From: Sulfolobales archaeon Acd1
Lineage (GTDB): Archaea; Thermoproteota; Thermoprotei_A; Sulfolobales; Sulfolobaceae
NCBI GenBank assembly: GCA_000389735.1
Contig: APJY01000001.1
Location: forward strand, 372,001 to 436,000
Length of the DNA: 64,000 bases
Direction: 5' to 3'
In this document: in pieces, positions 1 through 7,670 of the stretch
Position numbering within the stretch: position 1 is the stretch's first letter
How the letters are laid out: each line of letters starts with the position of its first letter
Notes under the pieces: model-generated
Seen by the model: the letters and a program-made list of their open reading frames with translations, nothing else
Told to the model about the DNA's origin: nothing
Database searches by the model: none
Translations under genes and position numbers: made by a program

Positions 1-59
1 AAGAATAATACAACTAATGACGTTATAATTGAGACTATTACGGCGTCTTTTACTCTCAA
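1..59 (-). CDS. pstA: Phosphate ABC transporter permease PstA, N-terminal fragment
   Basis: Only the first 19 codons lie inside the window. They open with TTG at 59-57, whose last two bases overlap the TGA stop of pstC (56-58), an arrangement typical of translational coupling. The peptide (MRVKDAVIVSIITSLVVLF) is a short charged start followed by a hydrophobic stretch, as expected for a permease. The identity rests on operon order pstS-pstC-pstA; the fragment alone could not be assigned. Confidence 0.6.
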   Translation of the reverse strand, partial: MRVKDAVIVSIITSLVVLF

Positions 60-940
60 AGTCTCACCCTCAGAATCAACCTAGATATTATCACGAAAGC
101 AATCCCTATTACGACGAGGAACAACGCGAGCGCGAACATCACGTTGTACTGGATTCCGTACGCGGTTCCGAACTGACTGATGATCAAAGACGGTATCGTG
201 TAGCCCGGGTCGAGCAGGTTCGGTGAGATGTTCAGTATGTTGCCTATTGTAAGGCTCACCGCCACGGTTTCCCCGACAGCTCTTCCGAACGCTAGTGCGT
301 ACGCACCTAAGAAGGCCCTTTTAATGTAGGAAAGCTTCAGCACAACTAACTCCCATTTACCTAAACCTAGGGAGTACACGGCCTCGTCAACGGACTTAGG
401 GACCTGAGAGTAGACTTCCCTGAGGAGGGAGGATGCGAACGGCGTTATCATTATCGCCAACACTATTGAGGCCAGTAATATGCTGGGTCCGTTAGTGATC
501 CGGTGAAGCCCGAAGAGGGAGTCCAAAAACGCGAACAGCGTGTGGGATAAAAACGGGCCGAGCGACAGAAGACCCCAGAACCCGTATACCACTGTAGGAA
601 AGGCCGCGAGGAGATCGGAAAGGTTAATTATGAAGCTTTTGATTTTTTTAGGAGAAATATCGTTAACGAAAACGGCAATAGCCGTAGCGAAGGGCGCGGA
701 TATCGCCACGCTCAGCACTCCCGTCACTACCGTACCGTAAATCGCAGCTAAACCACCGTACTGGTCATTAACAGGATCCCATACGTTTCTAGTGTAAATC
801 GAAAGACCGAATCTGCCCAGTGCAGGAATAGAACTGTAAACCAATGCACTCAGCAACGACATAAAGGTTAATACTACTAGGGAGGATGGTATAAGTAGAA
901 AGTAAAAAATTCTTTCTCTTTTTCTCTTGAGTATCATCAC
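56..940 (-). CDS. pstC: Phosphate ABC transporter permease PstC
   Basis: Inner-membrane permease of the high-affinity phosphate importer, pairing with PstA and taking phosphate from PstS. The 294-residue protein has about six hydrophobic segments. Near residues 45-75 is the PstC-type segment with an aromatic-Trp-Asp-Pro stretch and Tyr-Gly-Thr, and around residues 110-125 the family's Phe-Pro-Thr-Val-Val-Tyr-Gly motif. The cytoplasmic coupling loop follows (EAVYSLGLGKWE), the usual EAA contact with the ATPase. The start is GTG at 940 or ATG at 937, only two bases after the pstS stop, so the genes are co-transcribed. The matching ATPase gene is divergent at 2303. Confidence 0.9.
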   Translation of the reverse strand: MMILKRKRERIFYFLLIPSSLVVLTFMSLLSALVYSSIPALGRFGLSIYTRNVWDPVNDQYGGLAAIYGTVVTGVLSVAISAPFATAIAVFVNDISPKKIKSFIINLSDLLAAFPTVVYGFWGLLSLGPFLSHTLFAFLDSLFGLHRITNGPSILLASIVLAIMITPFASSLLREVYSQVPKSVDEAVYSLGLGKWELVVLKLSYIKRAFLGAYALAFGRAVGETVAVSLTIGNILNISPNLLDPGYTIPSLIISQFGTAYGIQYNVMFALALFLVVIGIAFVIISRLILRVRL

Positions 941-942
941 TT

Positions 943-2160
943 CTAGCTCACCATAGTGTAGACGGGCATGTTGTTGTAAGATATTAACTTGAGATTTTCT
1001 AGAACTAGTTGTTGAATGTTTGACGGTAACGGGAGGTAACCCGTTGGTAGTTCAGTCTGACCCGTGGTTACCATGTACTTCAGGAATAGGTAGATCGCTT
1101 CTGCCTTAGACTCATCGCTGTAATTGACCTTTACGACTAGCCACGAAAACGTCACTATAGGGTAGGCGTTGTGCGCTTTAACGTTCAGGAAGACTGAGAG
1201 ATACTGAGACAAGTCTTTCGTCAGTGATGATGGAAGTTGAGTTAGATTGGCGTTCTGAACCGCGGTCTCTATGGAAGCTTGACTCGGCTTAACGTACTCG
1301 CCGGTGGACGGGTTCAACACAGCCGCTGCAGTTAAGTTATTCGCTATCGCGTACTGTGCCTCGACGTAGCCAATTGAATATGGGTTTTGTTTTACGTACG
1401 CTGTAACTCCATCGCTTCCCTTACCTCCTAACCCGTTTCCGAGCTGATCAACAGGCCAGTTAACGGTGAAACCGTAACCAACGCCTGAGCTCCTCCAAGA
1501 CTGGGACGAGATGTAGAGCCAGTATGTGAAGACGAAGGTGGTACCGCTACCGTCGCTCCTGTGAACCGCTATTATCTTCTGGTGAGGGAAGTTGAAATTA
1601 GGATTCAACGCCTTTATGGCTGGATCGTCCCAGTACTGAATCTGCCCCAGATAGATCTTCGCTAAAACGTCAGCCGTCAAGTTCAAGGTGCCAGTGAAGC
1701 CTGGAATGTTGTATATTATGTCTACTGCACCCACCACATCGGGGATCGTGAGAATCTCACCGTACTTTTGAGTTAATTGTTGATACAAATTACTGGGCGG
1801 GGGGACATCCGTGGCTCCTATGTCATAAGCACCTTGTAAGAAGTTGTTCACACCCGCTCCACTGCCCACCGCGCTATAAGTCACTTGGATTCCGGGATAC
1901 TTCGACTGAAAGTCCTTTATCCAAACCTGCATGGCCGGATTGACAAACGTGGATCCACCGGCTACGATGCTCGCCGAGATCTGTGGTGGGGCCGTAGTTG
2001 TAGATGTCGAAGTCGTTGAACTCGTTGAACTCGTCGAAGTCGTTGAAGGAGTTGTAGCGCTGTGACCACCTTGGGAACTCATTGCGAAATAAATCCCTAC
2101 TACAGCTACTATGACTATTACTACAATTGCTATAGCGGCCCAGGTTGAGATCCCTTTCAT
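943..2160 (-). CDS. pstS: Phosphate-binding protein PstS
   Basis: Extracellular phosphate receptor for the Pst importer. Residues 7-27 are a hydrophobic anchor. Residues 34-58 are an almost pure Ser/Thr linker, a common tether on archaeal surface binding proteins and a likely glycosylation zone. The binding domain starts near residue 62. Phosphate-contact motifs are visible: AGGSTF (67-72), GSGAG (99-103) and RSDGSGTT (201-208). Length (405) is typical once the linker is allowed for. The ATG at 2160 is preferred; an overlapping ORF in another frame covers the linker only. First gene of the minus-strand pst operon. Confidence 0.92.
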   Translation of the reverse strand: MKGISTWAAIAIVVIVIVAVVGIYFAMSSQGGHSATTPSTTSTSSTSSTTSTSTTTAPPQISASIVAGGSTFVNPAMQVWIKDFQSKYPGIQVTYSAVGSGAGVNNFLQGAYDIGATDVPPPSNLYQQLTQKYGEILTIPDVVGAVDIIYNIPGFTGTLNLTADVLAKIYLGQIQYWDDPAIKALNPNFNFPHQKIIAVHRSDGSGTTFVFTYWLYISSQSWRSSGVGYGFTVNWPVDQLGNGLGGKGSDGVTAYVKQNPYSIGYVEAQYAIANNLTAAAVLNPSTGEYVKPSQASIETAVQNANLTQLPSSLTKDLSQYLSVFLNVKAHNAYPIVTFSWLVVKVNYSDESKAEAIYLFLKYMVTTGQTELPTGYLPLPSNIQQLVLENLKLISYNNMPVYTMVS

Positions 2161-2302
2161 AACCGGCTCGAGACTTCACGCTAGGAGTAAACTATAATCC
2201 TTATGTATATAGAATATAGTATTCCCAATAGAATATAGTGAAATATGTAAACTATATAGATCGCCTTTTTAACGTCGAAGACGTGAGTGTGGTTAGAACG
2301 CG
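2161..2302. promoter_or_regulatory. Divergent pstS/pstB promoter region with a direct repeat
   Basis: This 142-base gap carries both divergent promoters. An 11-base direct repeat, tagaatatagt, occurs at 2210-2220 and 2229-2239, 19 bases apart. TATA-like stretches lie toward pstB (actatata near 2251-2258) and toward pstS (around 2200-2212 on the minus strand). Sites placed between both promoters could bind a phosphate-responsive regulator acting on both directions. The repeat is seen directly; its function is inferred. Confidence 0.5.
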
Positions 2303-3076
2303 ATGGAAGCTGGAAAAGGTACTGAGGACGTGTTCAACGTTCACGGATTACATCTGTACATAAACGACAGGGTTATACTGAAAGATATCACCTTTAAAGT
2401 ACCTAATAATTCAGTGTTTGGCATAATGGGGCCTTCGGGTTCTGGAAAGTCAACACTGTTGAAAGTTTTGAATAGATTAATAGAGATCTACGACGGCGAA
2501 ATAAAGGTCGAGGGAAAGGTTCTTTATTTCGGCAAAGATGTCTTTCAAATGGAAGCCTCAAAACTCAGGAAAGAAGTAGGGATGGTGTTTCAAATACCTA
2601 ATCCGTTTCACCATCTCAGCATTTACGATAACATCGCGTACCCGCTGAAGTCACACGGGATCAAGGACAAGAGGGAAATAATGAGAATAGTGGAGGAAAG
2701 CTTGAGAAAGGTAAGGCTGTGGGATGAAGTACACGATAGGCTCCACGCTCCGGCCTCTCACCTCTCAGGCGGGCAACAGCAAAGGCTCACGATAGCCAGG
2801 GCGCTAGCGCTCAGGCCGAAAGTGCTTTTGATGGACGAGCCTACCTCTATGATTGACGTAGTTAGCGCCCAAGCTATTGAACAATTAATAACTGAGCTGA
2901 AGAAGGAAATGACTATAGTTCTCGTGTCGCACAATCCTCAGCAAGTCAAAAGGGTCGCCGACTACGTGGCCTTCCTGTACAACGGAAAACTAGTGGAGTG
3001 GGGACCTACTGAAGAAATATTCGACTCGCCGAGGAACGAACTAACTCAGAAATACGTTGTAGGCTTGATAGACTAG
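2303..3076 (+). CDS. pstB: Phosphate ABC transporter ATPase PstB
   Basis: ATP-hydrolysing subunit of the phosphate importer. Walker A GPSGSGKST lies at 43-51, the ABC signature LSGGQ at 154-158 and Walker B LLMDEP at 175-180, with a His switch (SHNPQQ) near 213. The stretch DEVHDRLHAPASHLSGGQQQ is characteristic of PstB within ABC ATPases. Length (257) is normal for the family. It is transcribed away from pstS-pstC-pstA, an unusual split, since pstB normally follows pstA in one operon. No phoU-like gene follows within the window. Confidence 0.9.
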   Translation: MEAGKGTEDVFNVHGLHLYINDRVILKDITFKVPNNSVFGIMGPSGSGKSTLLKVLNRLIEIYDGEIKVEGKVLYFGKDVFQMEASKLRKEVGMVFQIPNPFHHLSIYDNIAYPLKSHGIKDKREIMRIVEESLRKVRLWDEVHDRLHAPASHLSGGQQQRLTIARALALRPKVLLMDEPTSMIDVVSAQAIEQLITELKKEMTIVLVSHNPQQVKRVADYVAFLYNGKLVEWGPTEEIFDSPRNELTQKYVVGLID

Positions 3077-3397
3077 CTCAATTTCGTTTCTTCGAAGAAC
3101 GTAGCGAAGTTGCAAAAGTTCGACAACCTGATGAAACATTTTCACATTTTCATCTGACTGAAGCATTGGCTTAAAAAGCTAGCTTAAAAGTTCGAAATTC
3201 ACAGGGAACCTTCGAATCCACCCCTTCAGTAAAGGGAGGACCGTCGTCAAAGGAACTGTCAACTCTGGGGACAGCCTTCGATGTAAGGATACCCCGAAGC
3301 GCTTAGTGGGCACTAGGAGAGTTAACTAAAGATTCGGGCGTTTCCAAAATAAACTTACATACTAGCTAAAAAATACTATCGTGTAGTAAATTAAAAA
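3077..3397. other. Gene-free stretch after pstB
   Basis: No convincing gene here. A plus-strand reading around 3235-3310 gives an open stretch without a start codon that might be a decayed coding fragment, but I do not recognise it. A short segment at 3128-3160 contains ctgatga and ctga, loosely like C/D guide RNA boxes, without the second pair of boxes. Confidence 0.3.
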
Positions 3398-4132
3398 TCA
3401 ACCGGTTAAGGAACTCAGAACTCCGAGTCCTATCAAGAAAATTCCCAGAAACAACAGGGACAGTCTCCCTACCTTAGCTAGAACTCCGAAATTAGCTTTG
3501 GTTACGATACTTTTGTATATCAATAAAACGACTGCGGATTGGGCTATCCATGAGCCTACTCCGAACAACAGCCCGATCAAGAAGGTGAGGTTAACGCTGA
3601 TAAGCGTGCTTAGGGCGACGGTTAATAGCAACACCACTATGAAATCCCCTCCGAAGGCCGCGGCTAGGCCGTGGATCCAGATCAGTCTGTAATCAGGATT
3701 GTTGTCTTTATCCGCTGCTTCGCCCTTGTCTTTAATAAGGAAAACCGCGGCCACTCCTATCATCGTCAGCCCTACTATAACGTCTACTATTGGATCCAAG
3801 TCGTAGTTCTGAAAGAACGAGAGAACTTGCCCGGTCAGTGCGCTCAAACTGGTCCAGACGAGTGTCAACGCCCCTGCGAAGACTCCCGTGGAGGCCATCG
3901 CGCCTTTCACGCTCCTCTGCATTATCCCGTATGACACGGTAATCGGCCACGTGTGCTCGTCAGGTTTGAGTCCGTGGATTATGCCGATTATAAAGATCGC
4001 TAAAGGCCAATAAACGCCTAGGACTAGTAACATTTCACGCGCAATTGGCTCCAGTATATCTGGCAACGATAATATTGCGATCGCGATCCCAAGAGATATA
4101 GAAAGCGCGATTACGAGTTCCTTCCCTCTCAT
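3398..4132 (-). CDS. NicO/RcnA-like polytopic membrane protein, possible nickel/cobalt permease
   Basis: A 244-residue membrane protein with about six hydrophobic segments. Segment two carries HGLKPDEHTW (near residues 53-62), which resembles the His-x4-Asp-x-His metal-binding signature of NicO/NiCoT transporters. A later segment has a related HGLAAAFGGDF motif. Both repeats in one protein fit the internal symmetry of that superfamily. It stands alone, with pstB upstream and convergent and an AT-rich island beyond, so neighbours do not tell the substrate. UreH-type or cytochrome-biogenesis-like proteins share the fold, so nickel/cobalt transport is only the best guess. Confidence 0.5.
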   Translation of the reverse strand: MRGKELVIALSISLGIAIAILSLPDILEPIAREMLLVLGVYWPLAIFIIGIIHGLKPDEHTWPITVSYGIMQRSVKGAMASTGVFAGALTLVWTSLSALTGQVLSFFQNYDLDPIVDVIVGLTMIGVAAVFLIKDKGEAADKDNNPDYRLIWIHGLAAAFGGDFIVVLLLTVALSTLISVNLTFLIGLLFGVGSWIAQSAVVLLIYKSIVTKANFGVLAKVGRLSLLFLGIFLIGLGVLSSLTG

Positions 4133-4705
4133 ACAACCTTAGGGTAACCCTAAAGTATATAAATTTTTCTGTTAATAACGGGAGTGTGGACGACAATTTC
4201 ATTCATTTGAAATATTTACATTCATTATCACTCCCTTATCCAACAAGCACGTTGGGGTGTTAATATGTTATATATAGGAAGAACGTTGATAACCACCTAG
4301 TTATTGTCTAGTTGTTGTAAAGTTGTTAGAACTCCAAGGGGAGCGGAAGTCCTTTGGTGCAAGTGTTTTAAGCTTCTGAACCCCCGTTCTGCGTAATCCC
4401 TCTCGTCGAACTTCTCGCGTCCCACGTTTAACCGTGAGAAGGCTTTGCATGCGGTTGCCCCACCTCCTGTGATAGTAGAGCGGAGTGGAATGGGGTAAAA
4501 CGATGCATAGGCTGAGGTTTCCCTAGAGCAAAACCTCGGAGTAAGGTCAACATACTCCATTAAAACTAGCATAATTTGGGTGAGCACGGGAACCTTCCGC
4601 CCGTTTCCACGCGCTCACCAAAGTTCTGTTAATAAGGCACAAACAATTCAAATAATTCATTTTAGATTAACAAAATTGTTGTCCACACTCATGAAAAGTT
4701 ACACA
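4133..4705 (-). other. Mostly gene-free stretch with a doubtful 96-codon ORF and a hairpin
   Basis: Minus-strand ORF 4587-4297 is the only long reading. Its composition (many Arg, Ser and Thr, no hydrophobic core) and lack of an obvious promoter make it doubtful; it may be the decayed right end of an IS200/IS605-type element, but I cannot prove that. At 4580-4618 a nested hairpin forms: GTGAGC pairs with GCTCAC, and inside it ACGGG pairs with CCCGT. At about 4620 base composition changes sharply to AT-rich, so this looks like the edge of acquired DNA. Confidence 0.3.
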
Positions 4706-4762
4706 AAAATTTTTAAGCTGGATAAGCTATCCATCTATAGGCTGGATAAGCTATCCAGGTGA
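4706..4762 (+). promoter_or_regulatory. Promoter with two copies of a 17-base dyad operator and Shine-Dalgarno
   Basis: The 17-base sequence gctggataagctatcca occurs exactly at 4717-4733 and 4741-4757, 24 bases apart. Each copy holds the dyad TGGATA-AGC-TATCCA. A T-rich TATA-like box (attttta) sits just upstream at about 4709-4715, so the repeats cover the expected start of transcription. The second copy touches the Shine-Dalgarno AGGTGA (4757-4762). This is a classic repressor layout for the iron/cobalamin transporter operon that follows; a metal-dependent DtxR- or Fur-type repressor is the likely ligand (inference). Confidence 0.7.
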
Positions 4763-4770
4763 GTTCGAAA

Positions 4771-5724
4771 ATGATGAAGACAATCGCGTTGATATTGGGT
4801 GTAATCATAATTGTAAGTTTAATATCGATTTTTTATTATTTTAGTAATCATAGCAACACAACGATATCCGAAAACAGGACGGGCAATATCAGAATAGTAG
4901 TCTTGGCACCAAGCGAAACTCAAATCCTAATCAGTCTTGGATTAGGTAAATATATTGTAGGAATGGATCGTTATTCTTATCAATTATTAAAATATCTTAA
5001 TATGATTGATTTAATTCCAAATAATGTTACGGTATTTAATGATATATATCCGCCAAATATTTCTGGGATATTATTATTACGTCCTACTGTAGTAATTGTA
5101 GAAAAAGGACTGATTGGCAGCTACTTGCAACAATTAGAAGAAGCTGGACTTAATGTGTTGGTGACTAATAACGATTTCGCTACGTCATATTTACAAATAG
5201 AGAATACAATATTACAAGTAGGAAAATACTTTAATCAAACTCAAAAAGCTGAGGAGCTAATAAACTGGATGAATGAGAGAATTTCTGAGTATTCGTCCCC
5301 CGGAAACGTCAGCGTAGCGTATTTGCTGTGGATTAACCCTGATTTAACCTTTTATACTGTTGGCGGAAACGTCTTTATAAACTCAATTATTACTCTTGCA
5401 GGTGGCGTAAATGTATTTTCAAACTACTCCGGTTATCCTGTACTAACTCCCAGTAATCTAATACTTTCGAGGCCTTCAATAATTATAGCTCAAGAGGAAT
5501 ATAACTTAACTTATACAAATTATTTAATCTCTCAATATCATTACATTAATGAAAGCAAGGTGTATATACTGGACAATTTTGCTACATATCTGCTCAACGA
5601 ACCTGGACCTCTGTCTGTATATTCCATTAAAATGATAAACATGATAATCAAGGGAGAGACTCCAAGATATATATCAGACTCGTGGATTATGGCTAACCTT
5701 AATGTAACATTACCGGTGTTTTAG
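4771..5724 (+). CDS. Iron-siderophore/cobalamin-type ABC transporter substrate-binding protein
   Basis: Surface receptor of an iron-chelate or vitamin B12 type importer. An N-terminal hydrophobic anchor (about residues 2-22) is followed by an Asn-rich stretch, then by the class III binding fold with the hallmark start VLAPSETQILISLGLG, seen in BtuF/FecB/FhuD proteins, and a second lobe near residues 185-280. ATG 4771 is chosen because AGGTGA lies eight bases before it; a GTG at 4759 falls inside that ribosome site. Codons are AT-rich, unlike the chromosome around the island. First gene of a three-gene transporter operon; the cargo cannot be told from sequence. Confidence 0.8.
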   Translation: MMKTIALILGVIIIVSLISIFYYFSNHSNTTISENRTGNIRIVVLAPSETQILISLGLGKYIVGMDRYSYQLLKYLNMIDLIPNNVTVFNDIYPPNISGILLLRPTVVIVEKGLIGSYLQQLEEAGLNVLVTNNDFATSYLQIENTILQVGKYFNQTQKAEELINWMNERISEYSSPGNVSVAYLLWINPDLTFYTVGGNVFINSIITLAGGVNVFSNYSGYPVLTPSNLILSRPSIIIAQEEYNLTYTNYLISQYHYINESKVYILDNFATYLLNEPGPLSVYSIKMINMIIKGETPRYISDSWIMANLNVTLPVF

Positions 5725-5725
5725 G

Positions 5726-6703
5726 ATGAAACTGATAACTATAATTTTTATAATATTATTTGCATTTTCTTTCTTTCTTTCTCTAATTTATGGAGATGTC
5801 GATATTCCCATATCTCAACTAGTTCATCCAAATAGTATTTATGCGTACATCTTATATGAAATAAGATTACCCACGGTACTTTCAGCCGTATTTATAGGTA
5901 TAATTTTATCCGTATCTGGCGCAATTTTACAGATGCTTTTAAGAAATCCACTCGTAGACTCATACATAAGCGGCACCGCATCCGGAGGAGCTTTTGGAGC
6001 CGTACTGGCTTATTTCTTATTACTTTTCAATTTACCCTTCTCGTGGATCGTCTTCTTTCAACCGATTATAGCGTTTATAATGGCATTACTTGCTACTTTA
6101 ATTACTATTATAATTGGGAAAAGAAGTGGTTTTTTAGGGCTCATAATTGGTGGTGTACTAGTTTCCTTCGTGTTCTCCTCCTTAGTTACTATCCTTTTAT
6201 CATTCATGAGCTTAAAATACCCCCAAATACCCTCACTTACATTCTGGCTGTTAGGCGATATTAGTGTAATAGGCTGGTTTGACGTAATTGTTTTAGCTAT
6301 CTTGTCTACATTGCTGCTCTCTTTAGCAATACTTAAGTCAAGAATTATCGATTTGTTAGCGATAAGTGACGAAATATCTTACGCCCACGGTTTAAATCCC
6401 GATAGCCAAAGAATACTTTGGCTAGCGTTAGTAAGTTCTGCAGTAGCTTATTGTGTTTCAATAGCTGGTACAATAGGATTTTTAGGTTTAATAGTTCCTC
6501 ATATAATCAGAAGGTTAGTAGGGGGGAATACGAAGGCTTTGTCTATTTATTCTTCATTAATAGGCTCTACAATTTTAATGTTGAGCAACATCGTATCTCG
6601 CGGATTACTAGGTTATTACATTCCCCTAACCGCAGTTATGTCTCTAATAGGCTCACCGATAATGATAATGGCATTAGTGAGGAGAAATGCTAGTGCTGAA
6701 TAA
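5726..6703 (+). CDS. FecCD/BtuC-family ABC transporter permease
   Basis: Membrane channel of the iron-chelate/cobalamin importer. The 325-residue protein has roughly nine to ten hydrophobic segments. The FecCD signature is clear: RLPTVLSAVFIGIILSVSG, then QMLLRNPLVDSYISG with GGAFGAVLAY. The cytoplasmic loop GTIGFLGLIVPHIIRRLVG (near 250-268) is the family's ATPase contact. The start ATG follows the previous stop by one base. Length matches the family. Confidence 0.88.
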   Translation: MKLITIIFIILFAFSFFLSLIYGDVDIPISQLVHPNSIYAYILYEIRLPTVLSAVFIGIILSVSGAILQMLLRNPLVDSYISGTASGGAFGAVLAYFLLLFNLPFSWIVFFQPIIAFIMALLATLITIIIGKRSGFLGLIIGGVLVSFVFSSLVTILLSFMSLKYPQIPSLTFWLLGDISVIGWFDVIVLAILSTLLLSLAILKSRIIDLLAISDEISYAHGLNPDSQRILWLALVSSAVAYCVSIAGTIGFLGLIVPHIIRRLVGGNTKALSIYSSLIGSTILMLSNIVSRGLLGYYIPLTAVMSLIGSPIMIMALVRRNASAE

Positions 6704-7352
6704 TATTAATGTTAACATAAACGGAAAGAGGATTTTGTCAGACATCTCTTTTTCTGTAAATCACGGCGTAAACGTTGTTCTGGGACCTAACGGTAGTGGG
6801 AAAACTACCCTGTTAAGAGCGATAATAGGAATGGTGAAATACAGTGGGGAAATCAGGGTATCTGGCGGCGTTTCATTCGTTCCAGCAGAGTTCTCATCCC
6901 CTCAAATGAACGTAATTGATGTTCTTTTATCTGGTAATAGGAAAGCTGATTATTTGCATTTCGTCAAGGAATTGGATTTAGAAAAGTTTCTCAATAGAGA
7001 GTTTTCCACACTGAGTTCGGGTGAGAAAAAATTAGTTCTAATAGCAAAAGCTTTAGCTGAGGGAGAAAACGTGATCATGGATGAGCCGTTATCTAATTTG
7101 GATGTAAAAAATAGATTAAAGATAATGAAAATAATGAAAAAATTTAAGAAAACTTTCCTCATAACATCCCATGAATTAGATATAGTGAATTATTCAGATA
7201 AGATAATTCTTCTTAGTGAGGGCAAATTAGTTTACGACGGAAGCTCGAGCGACCTCTCAGAAGATCTAATTTCTAGTGTGTACGGTGTAAAGATTAAAAA
7301 GGTCGAAATAAACGGCGACATATACTTTAGGCCCATAGAATATTCACTGTAA
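6687..7352 (+). CDS. ABC transporter ATPase of the iron/cobalamin-type importer
   Basis: Powers the FecCD-type permease just upstream, overlapping it by 17 bases. Walker A GPNGSGKT is at 33-40, the signature LSSGE at 109-113, Walker B VIMDEP at 129-134, and the switch His in TSHELD. At 221 residues it is shorter than typical FecE/BtuD proteins (about 250). The Q-loop reads VPAE where a Gln is normally found (VPQ), an odd substitution that may change coupling to the permease. AT-rich like the rest of the island. Confidence 0.85.
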   Translation: MLVLNNINVNINGKRILSDISFSVNHGVNVVLGPNGSGKTTLLRAIIGMVKYSGEIRVSGGVSFVPAEFSSPQMNVIDVLLSGNRKADYLHFVKELDLEKFLNREFSTLSSGEKKLVLIAKALAEGENVIMDEPLSNLDVKNRLKIMKIMKKFKKTFLITSHELDIVNYSDKIILLSEGKLVYDGSSSDLSEDLISSVYGVKIKKVEINGDIYFRPIEYSL

Positions 7353-7428
7353 TTATCCTTTACAATTTTGTTTAAACTTCTTACTTGACTAACCAGATTT
7401 TAATGTAGGCGAATAGTAGTTGCTTCTA

Positions 7429-7485
7429 ATGAGAGTTTCAGGAGTTAAAGGAGGAGTAGGTAAAGTTACAACATCGTTATGTTAA
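7429..7485 (+). pseudogene. Relic of a ParA/MinD-type ATPase start
   Basis: From ATG 7429 the reading is 18 codons ending at TAA 7485, and contains VKGGVGKVTTS. That is the deviant Walker A of ParA/MinD/Soj ATPases (KGGVGK-S/T-T) almost unchanged, with one Val where Ser or Thr belongs. Everything after it is gone. It marks a lost partition-type gene from a plasmid, virus or island. No partner ParB-like gene is visible. Confidence 0.55.
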
Positions 7486-7623
7486 TCTAAGCGACTGTCT
7501 TTAAACGGCGAACGTTTATCTTTTTATCAAATATTTGTATGTCTAATGAAGGAGGATTCAGGAAAATTTTAGCAAAATTTTGAATGGATGAAAACACTGC
7601 CGTGCTCTTCTACTTGTTAGATA

Positions 7624-7668
7624 GCTATAAAACTTGGGAGGGGGTAAGTTACTTACCAGGGGGTAAGT
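7624..7668 (+). promoter_or_regulatory. Promoter with palindromic operator before the ATPase gene
   Basis: A TATA-like box ctataaaa lies at 7624-7631. About 20 bases on is the palindrome GGTAAGT-T-ACTTACC (7643-7657), and a further direct copy of the half site, with its leading G run (gggggtaagt), at 7640-7649 and 7659-7668, ending two bases before the ATG. Three half sites over the start of transcription suggest repression, possibly by the gene product or a companion regulator (inference). Confidence 0.6.
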
Positions 7669-7670
7669 AA

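Noticed and set aside
1874-2179. Second ORF overlapping the start of pstS
   Set aside because: It is the Ser/Thr linker read in another frame; no independent promoter or start signal.
3128-3160. C/D box guide RNA candidate (ctgatga ... ctga)
   Set aside because: Only one C-like and one D-like box at short spacing; the inner D' and C' boxes and a clear rRNA or tRNA target are lacking.
4297-4587. 96-codon minus-strand gene
   Set aside because: No ribosome site or promoter, odd composition, and overlap with a hairpin; kept only as an uncertain stretch, not as a gene.
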